18,731 nt of DNA from an uncultured Bacteriovorax sp. (GTDB lineage: Bacteria > Bdellovibrionota > Bacteriovoracia > Bacteriovoracales > Bacteriovoracaceae): the NCBI GenBank assembly GCA_946482295.1, contig CAMLRB010000048.1, positions 1-18,731 of the forward strand. The letters run 5' to 3'. This document shows positions 1 to 7,590 of the stretch, piece by piece. Made by a program: the position numbers and the translations under genes. Positions within the stretch are counted from its first letter, which is position 1. Every line of letters starts with the position of its first letter. The notes under the pieces are model-generated. The model saw only the letters and a program-made list of their open reading frames with translations. It had not been told where the DNA came from and ran no database searches.

Positions 1-55
1 AAGTGCAAGCGGCTCTTTGAATGTTAAAAAGCTAAAATAAGGGCCGTCTAAACAT

Positions 56-79
56 AGTCTCAGGCCAAAAGGCGAGACT
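56..79 (+). other. 5' leader hairpin upstream of the first gene
   Basis: AGTCTC (56-61) is the exact reverse complement of GAGACT (74-79), and GCC (64-66) can pair with GGC (71-73) across an AAAA loop. The flanking T55/A80 pair extends the stem. There is no T-tract after it, so it does not look like an intrinsic terminator. It ends 17 nt before the ATG at 97 and may be a leader structure. Bases 1-55 show no gene I can support. Confidence 0.3.
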
Positions 80-96
80 AAGAGTATAGTAGTTGA

Positions 97-1023
97 ATGA
101 AAAGACTTTTCAATGCCGATATGAATTCATTAATACTAAGGGCCGCGGGCCTTATTCATCTTGTTTATGGTCTTTTTGTTGTGTTCTTTCCCCAAGCTTT
201 TTTCACTCTCATTGACGTTCAAAACGTCCACTATCCTCAGGTTTGGCAATGCGTTGGGCTGGTTTACATTGCTTTTTCAGTCGGCTTTTTAATTGCGAGC
301 TTTGATTCGGCCAAACATTGGTTGATTGTTTTAGTGGGCCTTGTTCTTAAGATCCTCATGACTCTTGGATTTGTTGTCCTTTTTCTTGATGGTCGTTTCC
401 CTCTCTATTTAGGGTCACTGCTTTTTCTCACTGACATTTTTTGGATTATCCCATTCTATTTTGTTTTAGAAGCGGCCTATGATCATCACACTTACGAAGA
501 AAGTTCGCCAAAAAAATTTCACGATCTCATTCGATATGTAAGAACTAATCAGGGTGAGACTCTTTTTGATCTTTCAAAAAAAGAGCGGCTTCTGCTCGTT
601 TTCATTCGCCAATTTGGTTGTATTTTTTGTCGTGAAAATATGGCCGAATTAGCTAAACTTTCTAAACTTAAAGAGAAGAAGAAGTTAAAACTGGTTTTCG
701 TTCACATGAGTGATCCAACTTTTGCAGACGAATTTTTTAATAACTATTTTGAAGGTCAGCAAATTACCCATATTTCTGATCCAGGAAGAGTTCTTTATAA
801 ATCTCTCGATTTGAAACGGGGAAGTTTTTTCCAACTTTTTGGGCCTATGACTTGGTTGAGAGGAGCTTGGATCATCATTACAAAGCGTATTTTCCAGGGC
901 GAAACTGAGGGCGATCCTCTGCAACTCGGTGGAATTTTTGTCATGGAGGATGGCCAGATTACCTATGAGCAAAAAACCACTAAGGCCAGCAATCTCTTTG
1001 AACTCTCTTCTATACCGGAATAG
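97..1023 (+). CDS. Membrane-anchored peroxiredoxin-like (AhpC/TSA-2 / PRXL2-type) protein
   Basis: This 308-residue protein has two parts. Residues about 10-128 form four hydrophobic helices (about 12-32, 50-70, 74-97, 104-126). Residues about 140-308 look like a thioredoxin-fold domain of the AhpC/TSA-2 (PRXL2, SelL-like) group. The diagnostic segment is FGCIFCRE with Cys175 and Cys178, the CxxC-R arrangement of that group. The redox domain would lie on one face of the inner membrane, probably as a peroxide- or thiol-handling module. This is inference, since the family is poorly characterised. The ATG at 97 has no clear Shine-Dalgarno, and Met9 at 121 is an alternative. The gene stands 72 nt upstream of asnB with no terminator between them. 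Sure of the CxxC and membrane layout, less sure of the family name. Confidence 0.7.
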   Translation: MKRLFNADMNSLILRAAGLIHLVYGLFVVFFPQAFFTLIDVQNVHYPQVWQCVGLVYIAFSVGFLIASFDSAKHWLIVLVGLVLKILMTLGFVVLFLDGRFPLYLGSLLFLTDIFWIIPFYFVLEAAYDHHTYEESSPKKFHDLIRYVRTNQGETLFDLSKKERLLLVFIRQFGCIFCRENMAELAKLSKLKEKKKLKLVFVHMSDPTFADEFFNNYFEGQQITHISDPGRVLYKSLDLKRGSFFQLFGPMTWLRGAWIIITKRIFQGETEGDPLQLGGIFVMEDGQITYEQKTTKASNLFELSSIPE

Positions 1024-1043
1024 TATTCCAGAGTGAAAACTAG

Positions 1044-1052
1044 TGATATAAT
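1044..1052 (+). promoter_or_regulatory. Extended -10 promoter element of asnB
   Basis: TGATATAAT is a perfect extended -10 (TGnTATAAT). No good -35 hexamer is visible 16-18 nt upstream, which is usual for extended -10 promoters. Transcription would start near 1058-1060, inside the 5' arm of the inverted repeat at 1054-1084. Confidence 0.5.
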
Positions 1053-1053
1053 T

Positions 1054-1084
1054 TCCTCTAGAAGACTTTCTTTCTTCTAGAGGA
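1054..1084 (+). promoter_or_regulatory. 12-bp inverted repeat covering the asnB ribosome-binding site
   Basis: TCCTCTAGAAGA (1054-1065) is the perfect reverse complement of TCTTCTAGAGGA (1073-1084), with a 7-nt loop. The 3' arm contains most of the asnB Shine-Dalgarno AGAGGAG (1079-1085), which lies about 10 nt before the ATG at 1096. No T-tract follows, so a terminator is unlikely. In a long read-through transcript the ribosome site would be paired. In a transcript starting at about 1059 only part of the stem could form. Confidence 0.6.
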
Positions 1085-1095
1085 GTCCACCTTAC

Positions 1096-2715
1096 ATGTG
1101 CGGTTTTATTTTTGTTGAAGGCCTGCTTCAGTCCGATGAACTTTCATCAACACTTGCTAAATCTTTGAAGGATTCATTGGTTCATCGAGGACCTGATGAT
1201 CACAAAATGGTGTGGTTCGAGCGAGGATTTTTTGGTTTTCACCGCTTGGCCATTATGGATCTTTCACCCTTAGGGGCCCAGCCCTTTTCAAATCCTGATA
1301 ACGACTATCTCGTTTGTAATGGCGAAATTTATAATTACCCAGCTCTTAAAAAAGATATTGAAGAAACTACTCACTACAGATTCATCTCTCATTCAGATTG
1401 TGAAGTTCTATTGCCTCTCTATAAAAGAGATGGGATTCTAAAAATGGTGAAGGCGCTAGATGCGGAATTTGCTTTCGTTATTTGGGATCATACAACAAAA
1501 AAAATTCTGGCGGCCCGTGATCCAATGGGGATTCGTCCACTTTTTTACGGGAAAACGACTAAATTAAAAAAGAGAGATGGATGGGCCTTTGCTTCGGAAG
1601 CAAAAGCACTTCACGATGTCTGTGATGAGATTGTTCCTTTTCCTCCAGGACATTATTTTGATGGAGAGAAATTTATTTGTTATCTCGATCTTTCAATGCA
1701 CTCTTCATTTCACACATTTTCTCGAGAAGAAATTTTAAAAGGCATTAATTCTCGTCTTAAATCGGCCGTAGATAAACGATTACAGTCAGACGCTGAAATT
1801 GGATTTCTTCTTTCTGGTGGGCTTGATTCTTCACTCGTCTGTGCGATTGCCCAAAAACTCAATCCGGGAAAACCGATCCGCACATTTTCAGTAGGAATGA
1901 CAGACGATGCGATTGACTCTAAATATGCGGAAGAGGTTGCGACCTACATAGGTGCTCACCACACAAATGTTACGATGACTTTAGAAGAAGTCCTGAGTGC
2001 CCTCAAAAAAGTCATTTATCATTTAGAGACCTGGGACATTACAACTGTAAGGGCCTCTGTCGGAATGTACCTTGTCTGCCAATACATTCACCAAAAAACA
2101 AAAATCAAAGTTCTGCTCACTGGCGAAGTGAGTGATGAGCTTTTCGGATACAAATATACGGACTTTGCCCCGTCACCGGAAGAATTCCAAAAGGAAGCAG
2201 CAAAAAGAATTAAAGAGCTTTATCTCTATGATGTCCTTAGGGCCGATCGCTGTCTTTCTGCGCATTCTCTCGAGGCCCGTGTTCCTTTTTCAGATCAAGA
2301 CTTCGTTCAGTTTGTCATGAACATTCATCCCGATTTAAAAATGAATACAACGGGTGTGGGGAAATATCTTTTACGTGAGGCCTTTAAACACGAGGCGCTT
2401 TTACCTGAGTCGATTTTGTGGCGGGAGAAAGCGGCCTTTTCAGATGCTGTCGGGCATTCCATGGTTGATGAGCTAAAAGCGCACGCTGAAAAAACTTATA
2501 CGGATGCAGATCTTCAAACAGCTTCAAAAAAATATCCGTACAAAACGCCGTTCACGAAAGAATCGCTTCTCTATAGAGACATCTTTGAAAGTTTTTATCC
2601 CAATCGGGCGAAACTTATACCTGATTACTGGATGCCTAATAAAGAGTGGGAAAATTGCCAGGTTTCAGACCCAAGTGCACGCGTTCTTCCCAATTATGGG
2701 GCCAGTGGAAAATGA
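1096..2715 (+). CDS. asnB: Asparagine synthetase B (glutamine-hydrolysing)
   Basis: AsnB makes asparagine from aspartate, glutamine and ATP in the cytoplasm. The 539 residues match the usual bacterial length of about 550. The N-terminal class II glutaminase begins with MCG, so Cys2 is the nucleophile, and continues with RGPDD (31-35), HRLAI (49-53) and NGEIYN (75-80). The C-terminal synthetase domain carries the PP-loop SGGLDSS (240-246) for ATP, then GEVSDELFGY and EARVPFSD. GEVSDELFG differs from the common GEGSDELFGG at two positions. The start is fixed by Cys2 and by AGAGGAG upstream. Its stop overlaps the next start as ATGA, giving translational coupling to the pseudouridine synthase gene. 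The hairpin over its ribosome site suggests translational control. Confidence 0.96.
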   Translation: MCGFIFVEGLLQSDELSSTLAKSLKDSLVHRGPDDHKMVWFERGFFGFHRLAIMDLSPLGAQPFSNPDNDYLVCNGEIYNYPALKKDIEETTHYRFISHSDCEVLLPLYKRDGILKMVKALDAEFAFVIWDHTTKKILAARDPMGIRPLFYGKTTKLKKRDGWAFASEAKALHDVCDEIVPFPPGHYFDGEKFICYLDLSMHSSFHTFSREEILKGINSRLKSAVDKRLQSDAEIGFLLSGGLDSSLVCAIAQKLNPGKPIRTFSVGMTDDAIDSKYAEEVATYIGAHHTNVTMTLEEVLSALKKVIYHLETWDITTVRASVGMYLVCQYIHQKTKIKVLLTGEVSDELFGYKYTDFAPSPEEFQKEAAKRIKELYLYDVLRADRCLSAHSLEARVPFSDQDFVQFVMNIHPDLKMNTTGVGKYLLREAFKHEALLPESILWREKAAFSDAVGHSMVDELKAHAEKTYTDADLQTASKKYPYKTPFTKESLLYRDIFESFYPNRAKLIPDYWMPNKEWENCQVSDPSARVLPNYGASGK

Positions 2716-3389
2716 GTTCAGAGGCCTTTTACAAGATTTGTTTTCAGAATGAACATTTCATCATAGTCGACAAAGAGGCCCAAGTATTGAGTGTGCCTTC
2801 ACGCGACCGTGATGATGAGCGCCCCATTTTGGGCAAAATTCTCGAAGCAGATTTGAAAACTCAAATTTATCCAGTTCATCGTCTGGACTTTGAAGTCAGC
2901 GGTTTGATCATGTTTGCTCTCACACCAGCCGCTCAAAAAGCGGGGAACGCTTGGTTTGAAAAAAAGGAAGTCCATAAAACTTATAGTGCCCTTTCATCGT
3001 CTGCTGAAAAAAGACCTCATTCTTTCAAAAAAGGTGAAAAACTCACTTGGAAGTGTAAACTCCTGCGAGGTAAAAAACGCGCTTATGAATCCCCTCATGG
3101 AAAAGACTCCCTCACTGAAGCACTTTTGGTTGATGAAAAAAATGGAATTTTAAAGTGGGAGCTTTCTCCAATAACCGGACGTTCACATCAACTTCGCTAT
3201 GAACTTTTTCGTCACGATCAACCCATCCTGCATGATTTGCTCTATGGTGCAACACCTGAATCTTCGACACAATATCCTGGTCGAGGAATTGCCCTGCGAT
3301 CTTTTCGCATAGATTTTTCTCGAGCGCCGAAAGCGAGAGAATTTCTTCTTCCAGAAAAAATTGAAATAGAAACTTTCAATTTGCTGTAA
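2712..3389 (+). CDS. RluA-family pseudouridine synthase
   Basis: The enzyme isomerises uridine to pseudouridine in rRNA or tRNA; the exact target cannot be read from sequence. The 225 residues contain the family motif HRLDFEVSG, with catalytic Asp59 in place; the usual form is HRLDxxTSG, so Thr is replaced by Val. A second motif TGRSHQLRYEL near residue 155 matches the family's TGRTHQIRxHL. There is no N-terminal S4 domain, and the length is like the small RluA enzymes. I chose the ATG at 2712, overlapping the asnB stop as ATGA, rather than an in-frame ATG at 2646 deep inside asnB, because the protein then begins at the expected place before the first strand (FIIVDKEAQVLSVPS). Co-transcription with asnB is very likely. 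Confidence 0.87.
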   Translation: MSSEAFYKICFQNEHFIIVDKEAQVLSVPSRDRDDERPILGKILEADLKTQIYPVHRLDFEVSGLIMFALTPAAQKAGNAWFEKKEVHKTYSALSSSAEKRPHSFKKGEKLTWKCKLLRGKKRAYESPHGKDSLTEALLVDEKNGILKWELSPITGRSHQLRYELFRHDQPILHDLLYGATPESSTQYPGRGIALRSFRIDFSRAPKAREFLLPEKIEIETFNLL

Positions 3390-3409
3390 AAAAAATTCGC
3401 TGAAAAAAT

Positions 3410-3439
3410 TTGCCGAAGCGTCTTCGAAATCTTTATACT
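3410..3439 (+). promoter_or_regulatory. Possible sigma-70 promoter for the small secreted protein
   Basis: TTGCCG (3410-3415) and TATACT (3434-3439) are separated by 18 nt. They lie about 40 nt upstream of the ATG at 3479. This is a pattern match only. Confidence 0.3.
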
Positions 3440-3478
3440 GAAAATATATTTTTCTTTTTTTACTATGAGGGTGAAAAA

Positions 3479-3868
3479 ATGGTCGTCTCTAAAATTAAAT
3501 TTGCAGTTTCTATCCTTGCTTTATCTCTAAGTGCAACGAGTTTTGCTAATACAGAAGGCTCACTCAAGGCCCAAATGGTGAATCTCAATCTTCATATCAA
3601 ATCTAGAAATACAAATTCAAAATCAACACTCGCTATGCCGTTTTACCAAACTGCTGAGCTTGAAAGAAAAATAGATAATAAGAATGTTCTTATTGAACTC
3701 AATCCAAAATTGGGTAAAAAAGATGGCGAAGTGGCCATTGATCTGAAGTTTTACAAAGCGTCTGGTTCAAAAGCTTTCTACAAGAAAGAAATCATTGCTA
3801 AGTTAAACCAGGAATCGAAAATTTCATTCCGCGGTACAACTGTCAGAGTGACGCCCGTTCTTAACTAA
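3479..3868 (+). CDS. Small secreted protein of unknown function
   Basis: I do not recognise this 129-residue protein. It begins with a clear Sec signal peptide: MVVSKIK, a hydrophobic run AVSILALSLSA, and a probable cleavage after SFA (residue 23). The mature part of about 106 residues is rich in Lys, Asn and Ser and has alternating hydrophobic stretches (VLIELNP, EVAIDLKFYK, ISFRGTTVRVTPVLN) suggesting a small beta fold. It has no cysteine. A periplasmic or outer-surface location is inferred. The ATG at 3479 follows GAGGGTG at a good distance; an in-frame upstream start at 3410 would bury the signal peptide and is less likely. It converges on the next gene with only 4 bases between stop codons and no terminator. 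Confidence 0.75.
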   Translation: MVVSKIKFAVSILALSLSATSFANTEGSLKAQMVNLNLHIKSRNTNSKSTLAMPFYQTAELERKIDNKNVLIELNPKLGKKDGEVAIDLKFYKASGSKAFYKKEIIAKLNQESKISFRGTTVRVTPVLN

Positions 3869-3872
3869 GAAT

Positions 3873-5000
3873 TTATTGTAATGCTTTATAGGCCTGATAG
3901 ATCAGCGGGATCATCTCAATAGAGATGAGAATAATGATTGTCAGTTCTAAAAGATGACTTCGCTTGGAATTAATGTTGTCCAGAAGAAGTTTGCAAAGCT
4001 CGGCCAGGTTGTCGAGCTTGTTATCAATTGAACTCTGCCAATCCGTAAATCTGAATTTCGTCGAAGCTGTTCTAAAGACTGTTGAATGGTAAACATCACC
4101 AATGGCCTTGAGTGAGTTTTCAACTGATTCTACAATTTCTGCAATTTCAATATAACGTTGACCAGCTTCGAGAGCGAGTTCCGTGTATTTAGAAGAAAAA
4201 ATGCTTATATCTTTGAGTTCAACGGCCGAATAAATTTCATTCAATTTTTTATCGAGCAAATCATCGTAGTAGCGCATTTCGAGCAGCTGGTTGAGTGCGA
4301 ACTCGATAACATCTGGAACATCCATTGAGCCGGAAGGTTCAATGATAAAGGCCGAGTTCCAATCAATCAGGGCCATGTCAGTTCTGTAATATTGAAGCTT
4401 GCTGGAATAAATTCTTTCCGAAACTTGTGAAGAGAGCATCCCTTTTTCTTCGTTTAAAACAAGCGAAGCAATGTCTTCATCGTAGAGAATATTAAAAGCA
4501 TCTTCATAGTCTTTTTCAAAACTTTCGATGAAGTAGAGAATGTAGTCTTCATTTACTTCCCACTCATTACTTTTTGCCATGGAAGGAAGAATCTGTTGGG
4601 TAAGTTCGCGTGCTTTTAAACGAGCGTAAATTTCCAGCTCTTCATAATTTTGAATTTTATCAGCGATGACGCTCAACTGCTCAATAGTCGTTCCTTTGGG
4701 AATGACCATCTCGAATGTGAGAGAAAGTGTACCAAAATCCCAAAGCTTTCCGGATATGTCGAAAGTATATTCATCACCACCAGAGCGATAAGTGAAATTT
4801 CCCAGAGCGATGGAGAGTGGGTCATTGGAAACAATGACGGCCTGACGGTTAATATTTTTCAGGCGAAATTTCGAGCGGGTAGTGGCCTGCTCAATGATCT
4901 TCTCGGCCTTTTCAAGATCGATTTCCTCCCCAATGTCATAGACGCGGTAGAGCAGGATTCGACCCTTATTTATTGAATTTTTTGGTGTTAACTTCTCCAT
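3873..5000 (-). CDS. C-terminally membrane-anchored protein, possibly RMD1/YagE (DUF155)-like
   Basis: The 375-residue protein is acidic and largely helical, with one hydrophobic segment at the extreme C-terminus (LLELTIIILISIEMIPLIYQAY, about residues 350-371). The last 160 residues carry the pattern LLEMRYYDDLLDKKLNEIY, RYIEIAEIVESVENSLKAIGDVY and a terminal helix after NSKRSHLLELTIIILISIE. That recalls the C-terminal half of the RMD1/YagE/DUF155 (RMND1) family, whose members end in a similar LEW-IIILI-E membrane helix. The N-terminal half (about 15-150) has beta-like segments. Function is unknown; RMND1 acts in mitochondrial translation but nothing here shows such a role. The ATG at 5000 is preferred; an in-frame TTG at 5027 would add nine residues. 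Neither has a strong ribosome site. Confidence 0.7.
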   Translation of the reverse strand: MEKLTPKNSINKGRILLYRVYDIGEEIDLEKAEKIIEQATTRSKFRLKNINRQAVIVSNDPLSIALGNFTYRSGGDEYTFDISGKLWDFGTLSLTFEMVIPKGTTIEQLSVIADKIQNYEELEIYARLKARELTQQILPSMAKSNEWEVNEDYILYFIESFEKDYEDAFNILYDEDIASLVLNEEKGMLSSQVSERIYSSKLQYYRTDMALIDWNSAFIIEPSGSMDVPDVIEFALNQLLEMRYYDDLLDKKLNEIYSAVELKDISIFSSKYTELALEAGQRYIEIAEIVESVENSLKAIGDVYHSTVFRTASTKFRFTDWQSSIDNKLDNLAELCKLLLDNINSKRSHLLELTIIILISIEMIPLIYQAYKALQ

Positions 5001-5112
5001 ATAAAGTATTCTACCATAGTGGAGCAAACTATATGAAATCTTGCTTAAAATTAGGCAATTTTCATGCTAAAAGGTCATCTGACTAAAACACTCCGAATAG
5101 GCCTGGAAGCAA

Positions 5113-5544
5113 ATGATCACAAAGAGAATCGACGCCCTTGTTAAAGACTTTACCCAATTTAAAGATTGGGAAGACCGCTACCGCCATCTTATTGATCTGG
5201 GAAAGAAACTTCCCGCGATGAATGAAGCTGAAAAAACAGAAAGCAACAAAGTAAAAGGATGTCAGTCACAAGTGTGGCTTTCAGCTAAACTTGAAAATGG
5301 AAAAATCTTTTTTGAAGCCGATAGTGATGCTTCAATTGTTAAAGGAATTGTTGCTTTATTGGTCGAAGTTTATTCTGGTTCAACGCCGGATGAAATCCTC
5401 ATGACAAAACCTACATTCCTCGAAGATCTTGGACTTCGTGAACATCTTTCTATGAGTCGTGCCAATGGACTGAACTCGATGATGAAACAAATTTCTTTTT
5501 ATGCAATGGCCTTCAAGGCCAAGATGCAAATGGGACAAGCTTAA
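5113..5544 (+). CDS. sufE: Cysteine desulfuration protein SufE
   Basis: SufE accepts a persulfide sulfur from the cysteine desulfurase SufS and passes it to the SUF Fe-S cluster scaffold in the cytoplasm. The 143 residues match the family length. The motif KVKGCQSQVWL places the sulfur-accepting cysteine at Cys50, as in E. coli SufE (Cys51), and the flanking segments (DWEDRYRHLIDLGKKLP near the N-terminus, SRANGLNSMMKQI near the C-terminus) are typical. TGGAAG precedes the ATG by 5 nt. No sufS or scaffold gene is in the window. hemB follows after 10 nt, so the two are probably co-transcribed. The pairing is biochemically plausible because both feed iron and haem cofactor supply. Confidence 0.93.
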   Translation: MITKRIDALVKDFTQFKDWEDRYRHLIDLGKKLPAMNEAEKTESNKVKGCQSQVWLSAKLENGKIFFEADSDASIVKGIVALLVEVYSGSTPDEILMTKPTFLEDLGLREHLSMSRANGLNSMMKQISFYAMAFKAKMQMGQA

Positions 5545-5554
5545 GGATATAATC

Positions 5555-6538
5555 ATGTTGAATATTTCAAGACCGCGCAGAAACAGAAAAAATGAGGCCA
5601 TTAGAAAACTCGTTCGTGAAACACATCTTTCGCCAAACGATCTCATTGCACCTCTTTTTGTCAAAGAAGGACAAAATGTTCGTGAACCAATTACTTCTAT
5701 GCCGGGCATCTCACGCCTTTCAGTCGATCAACTCGTAGTTGAATGTAAAGAGCTCTACAGCTTGGGAATTCCATGCGTGTCTCTTTTTCCCGCGATCAAT
5801 GATTCGCTAAAAAACGAAAGGGCCTCTGAAGCTTATAACCCAAACGGACTTTATCAAAATGCCATCAAGGCCGTTAAAGATGCTTGTCCTGATTTATTAG
5901 TTATGACAGATGTTGCTCTTGATCCTTACTCATCAGATGGGCACGACGGATTAGTCGATCCTAAAACTGGCGAAATTCTCAATGATCAAACGTTGGAAGT
6001 TCTCGCAAAAATGTCTCTTGTTCAAGTGAAGTCGGGCTCTGATATCTTAGGACCGTCTGACATGATGGATGGACGTGTGGGTTTCATTCGCGACGCTCTT
6101 GATGAAGAAAATTTCTATAATGCCGTCATCATGTCTTATGCCGCTAAATACGCTTCTGCGTTTTATGGACCATTCAGAGATGCACTTAATTCCGCTCCTA
6201 AAAAAGGCGATAAAAAAACGTATCAGATGGATTATGCCAACGTTCGCGAGGCCCTTCGTGAAGCCTACCTGGATGAATCAGAAGGTGCTGACATTCTCAT
6301 GGTGAAGCCAGGACTGCCTTATCTCGACGTGATCAAAACTCTTCGTGACAACACGACTCTTCCAATCGCTGCTTACAATGTGAGCGGAGAGTATGCCATG
6401 GTGAAGGCCGCTGCAGAAAAAGGCTGGGTTGATGGTGAAAAAGTCATGATCGAAATGCTTTGGAGTTTCAAGCGCGCGGGGACGGATATGATCCTAAGCT
6501 ATTTTGCCAAGGAAGCCGCCCAAGTCTTGAACCGTTAA
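5555..6538 (+). CDS. hemB: Delta-aminolevulinic acid dehydratase (porphobilinogen synthase)
   Basis: HemB condenses two 5-aminolevulinate molecules to porphobilinogen, the second common step of tetrapyrrole synthesis. The 327-residue product has both active-site lysines: Lys198 in SYAAKYAS and Lys251 in MVKPG. The flexible segment GPSDMMDGR (166-174) and YQMDYAN (223-229) are also present. The metal site reads DVALDPYSSDGHDG (119-132): the three cysteines of zinc enzymes (pattern DVCLCPYTSHGHCG) are replaced by Ala121, Asp123 and Asp131. This is like Pseudomonas-type enzymes, so magnesium rather than zinc is expected. The ATG at 5555 follows AAGGA by 7 nt; an upstream in-frame start at 5501 lies inside sufE and was discarded. 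The stop codon shares TTAA with the convergent protease gene. Confidence 0.96.
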   Translation: MLNISRPRRNRKNEAIRKLVRETHLSPNDLIAPLFVKEGQNVREPITSMPGISRLSVDQLVVECKELYSLGIPCVSLFPAINDSLKNERASEAYNPNGLYQNAIKAVKDACPDLLVMTDVALDPYSSDGHDGLVDPKTGEILNDQTLEVLAKMSLVQVKSGSDILGPSDMMDGRVGFIRDALDEENFYNAVIMSYAAKYASAFYGPFRDALNSAPKKGDKKTYQMDYANVREALREAYLDESEGADILMVKPGLPYLDVIKTLRDNTTLPIAAYNVSGEYAMVKAAAEKGWVDGEKVMIEMLWSFKRAGTDMILSYFAKEAAQVLNR

Positions 6539-7488
6539 AATTTAGGCAGCTTCGTAATACGCATAACTTTTTCGTAAGTCTCAAGGTGATGATCTTTGAG
6601 CTTACGTGATTGCATACATTCTTTCTTTGGATTGTAGATAAAGTCATCCGCTCCTTGAACGAGAATCCCTTCTACTTTACCCGTATTGGCATTAAAGACA
6701 GGTGAGCCAGAGTTTCCACTATAAGCATCTAAATTGGCCGTAAAATAATGATTGCGTAACCACAGTGAACGTAGCGGATTTTCGCGTTCAATATCATTCA
6801 TGCGCGAGACAACTCCACCATCGGTTGCTTTCATAGGAAGACCGAGTGGGTGACCAAGAACGACAAGCGGAGTTCCTAAATTTATACGTCCAAATTTTCT
6901 TGTCTTAAGTGGTTTTGCATTCACAACGGCCCGATCAAGTTCAATGACGGCGTAGTCGCTCACTTCTAGTTTGTCGTAAACGTTTTTTTGGTGAACAACT
7001 TTTTTACAGCTATAAACCTGATTGATGTTGAATTCTTTTGAATCAGTTGTGAAACCAAAAACCCATTTGTTGTTTTCACAATCTTTTTCTGTCGTCATAC
7101 AGTGACCAGCGGTCACCAGAGTTTTTGGACCAACTAAAAAACCCGAACATGTTCCCAATGAAACTTGGTCGATAAAGCGTTCATCTTTACAAAGCTGAGG
7201 CATTGATCTTTCGAGTGTTACGAGAGGAAAGAGAATTTTTGTTTCATCAGTACGATCAACTGTGAGTCTTCTTTTTGAAACACGAACAGCAACAGATTTT
7301 GAAAATTCGATGAAACGATCATCGTTGTAATTTTGAATCTCAACACGATCATCATCACCATAGATGAGATCCGTTTGATTTTCTAAATCAATCTGAGCTT
7401 GAAGTTTAGTTGTAAATGTTAAAAAAAGTGCAAAAGCACCCAATGACCAAAGTATTGATCGCCCCATAGTAAATGCCCCCCAAGGCAT
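6535..7488 (-). CDS. Secreted trypsin-like serine protease (S1/V8 type)
   Basis: An exported endopeptidase of 317 residues. The N-terminus has a signal peptide with hydrophobic core SILWSLGAFALFLTFTT and probable cleavage after LQA (residue 31). The catalytic triad of the chymotrypsin fold is complete: His129 in TAGHC, Asp178 in VSDYAVIELD and Ser260 in SGNSGSPVF. CSGFLVG (114-120) precedes the His as expected. Six cysteines in the mature part could form disulfides. The length and the GNSGSP/GHPLGLP segments fit V8-like or glutamyl endopeptidase relatives. The start at 7488 follows TAGGA by 6 nt; Met8 (7467) is an alternative nearer the hydrophobic core. The substrate is unknown. Confidence 0.88.
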   Translation of the reverse strand: MPWGAFTMGRSILWSLGAFALFLTFTTKLQAQIDLENQTDLIYGDDDRVEIQNYNDDRFIEFSKSVAVRVSKRRLTVDRTDETKILFPLVTLERSMPQLCKDERFIDQVSLGTCSGFLVGPKTLVTAGHCMTTEKDCENNKWVFGFTTDSKEFNINQVYSCKKVVHQKNVYDKLEVSDYAVIELDRAVVNAKPLKTRKFGRINLGTPLVVLGHPLGLPMKATDGGVVSRMNDIERENPLRSLWLRNHYFTANLDAYSGNSGSPVFNANTGKVEGILVQGADDFIYNPKKECMQSRKLKDHHLETYEKVMRITKLPKF

Positions 7489-7557
7489 ACGAAATCCTAC
7501 TGGTGTAAATATGGCCCCGGAAAAACGATGGCAAGAGACTCTGTAATCTCTATAGGC

Positions 7558-7586
7558 AAAAAAAAAGGGCGCTGGAAGCGCCCTTT
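7558..7586 (-). terminator. Rho-independent terminator after the outer-membrane barrel gene
   Basis: On the minus strand AAAGGGCGCT pairs with AGCGCCCTTT around a 3-nt loop (10 bp including the A/T pairs), followed by a run of T from the nine A residues at 7558-7566. It starts a few bases after the stop at 7591 and separates the barrel gene from the protease gene. Confidence 0.9.
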
Positions 7587-7590
7587 ATTA

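Noticed and set aside
685..972. 95-residue reading frame antisense to the first gene
   Set aside because: It overlaps a convincing CxxC domain and has no motif or ribosome site.
1054..1084. Terminator of the first gene
   Set aside because: The stem is long but the base after it is G followed by TCCACC, with no T-tract. The overlap with the asnB ribosome site explains it better.
2646..2711. 22-residue N-terminal extension of the pseudouridine synthase
   Set aside because: It lies inside asnB and reads as non-conserved sequence. The ATGA overlap at 2712 is the natural start.
4650..4976. 108-residue reading frame antisense to the DUF155-like gene
   Set aside because: It has no recognisable domain and no ribosome site, while the opposite strand encodes a full 375-residue protein.
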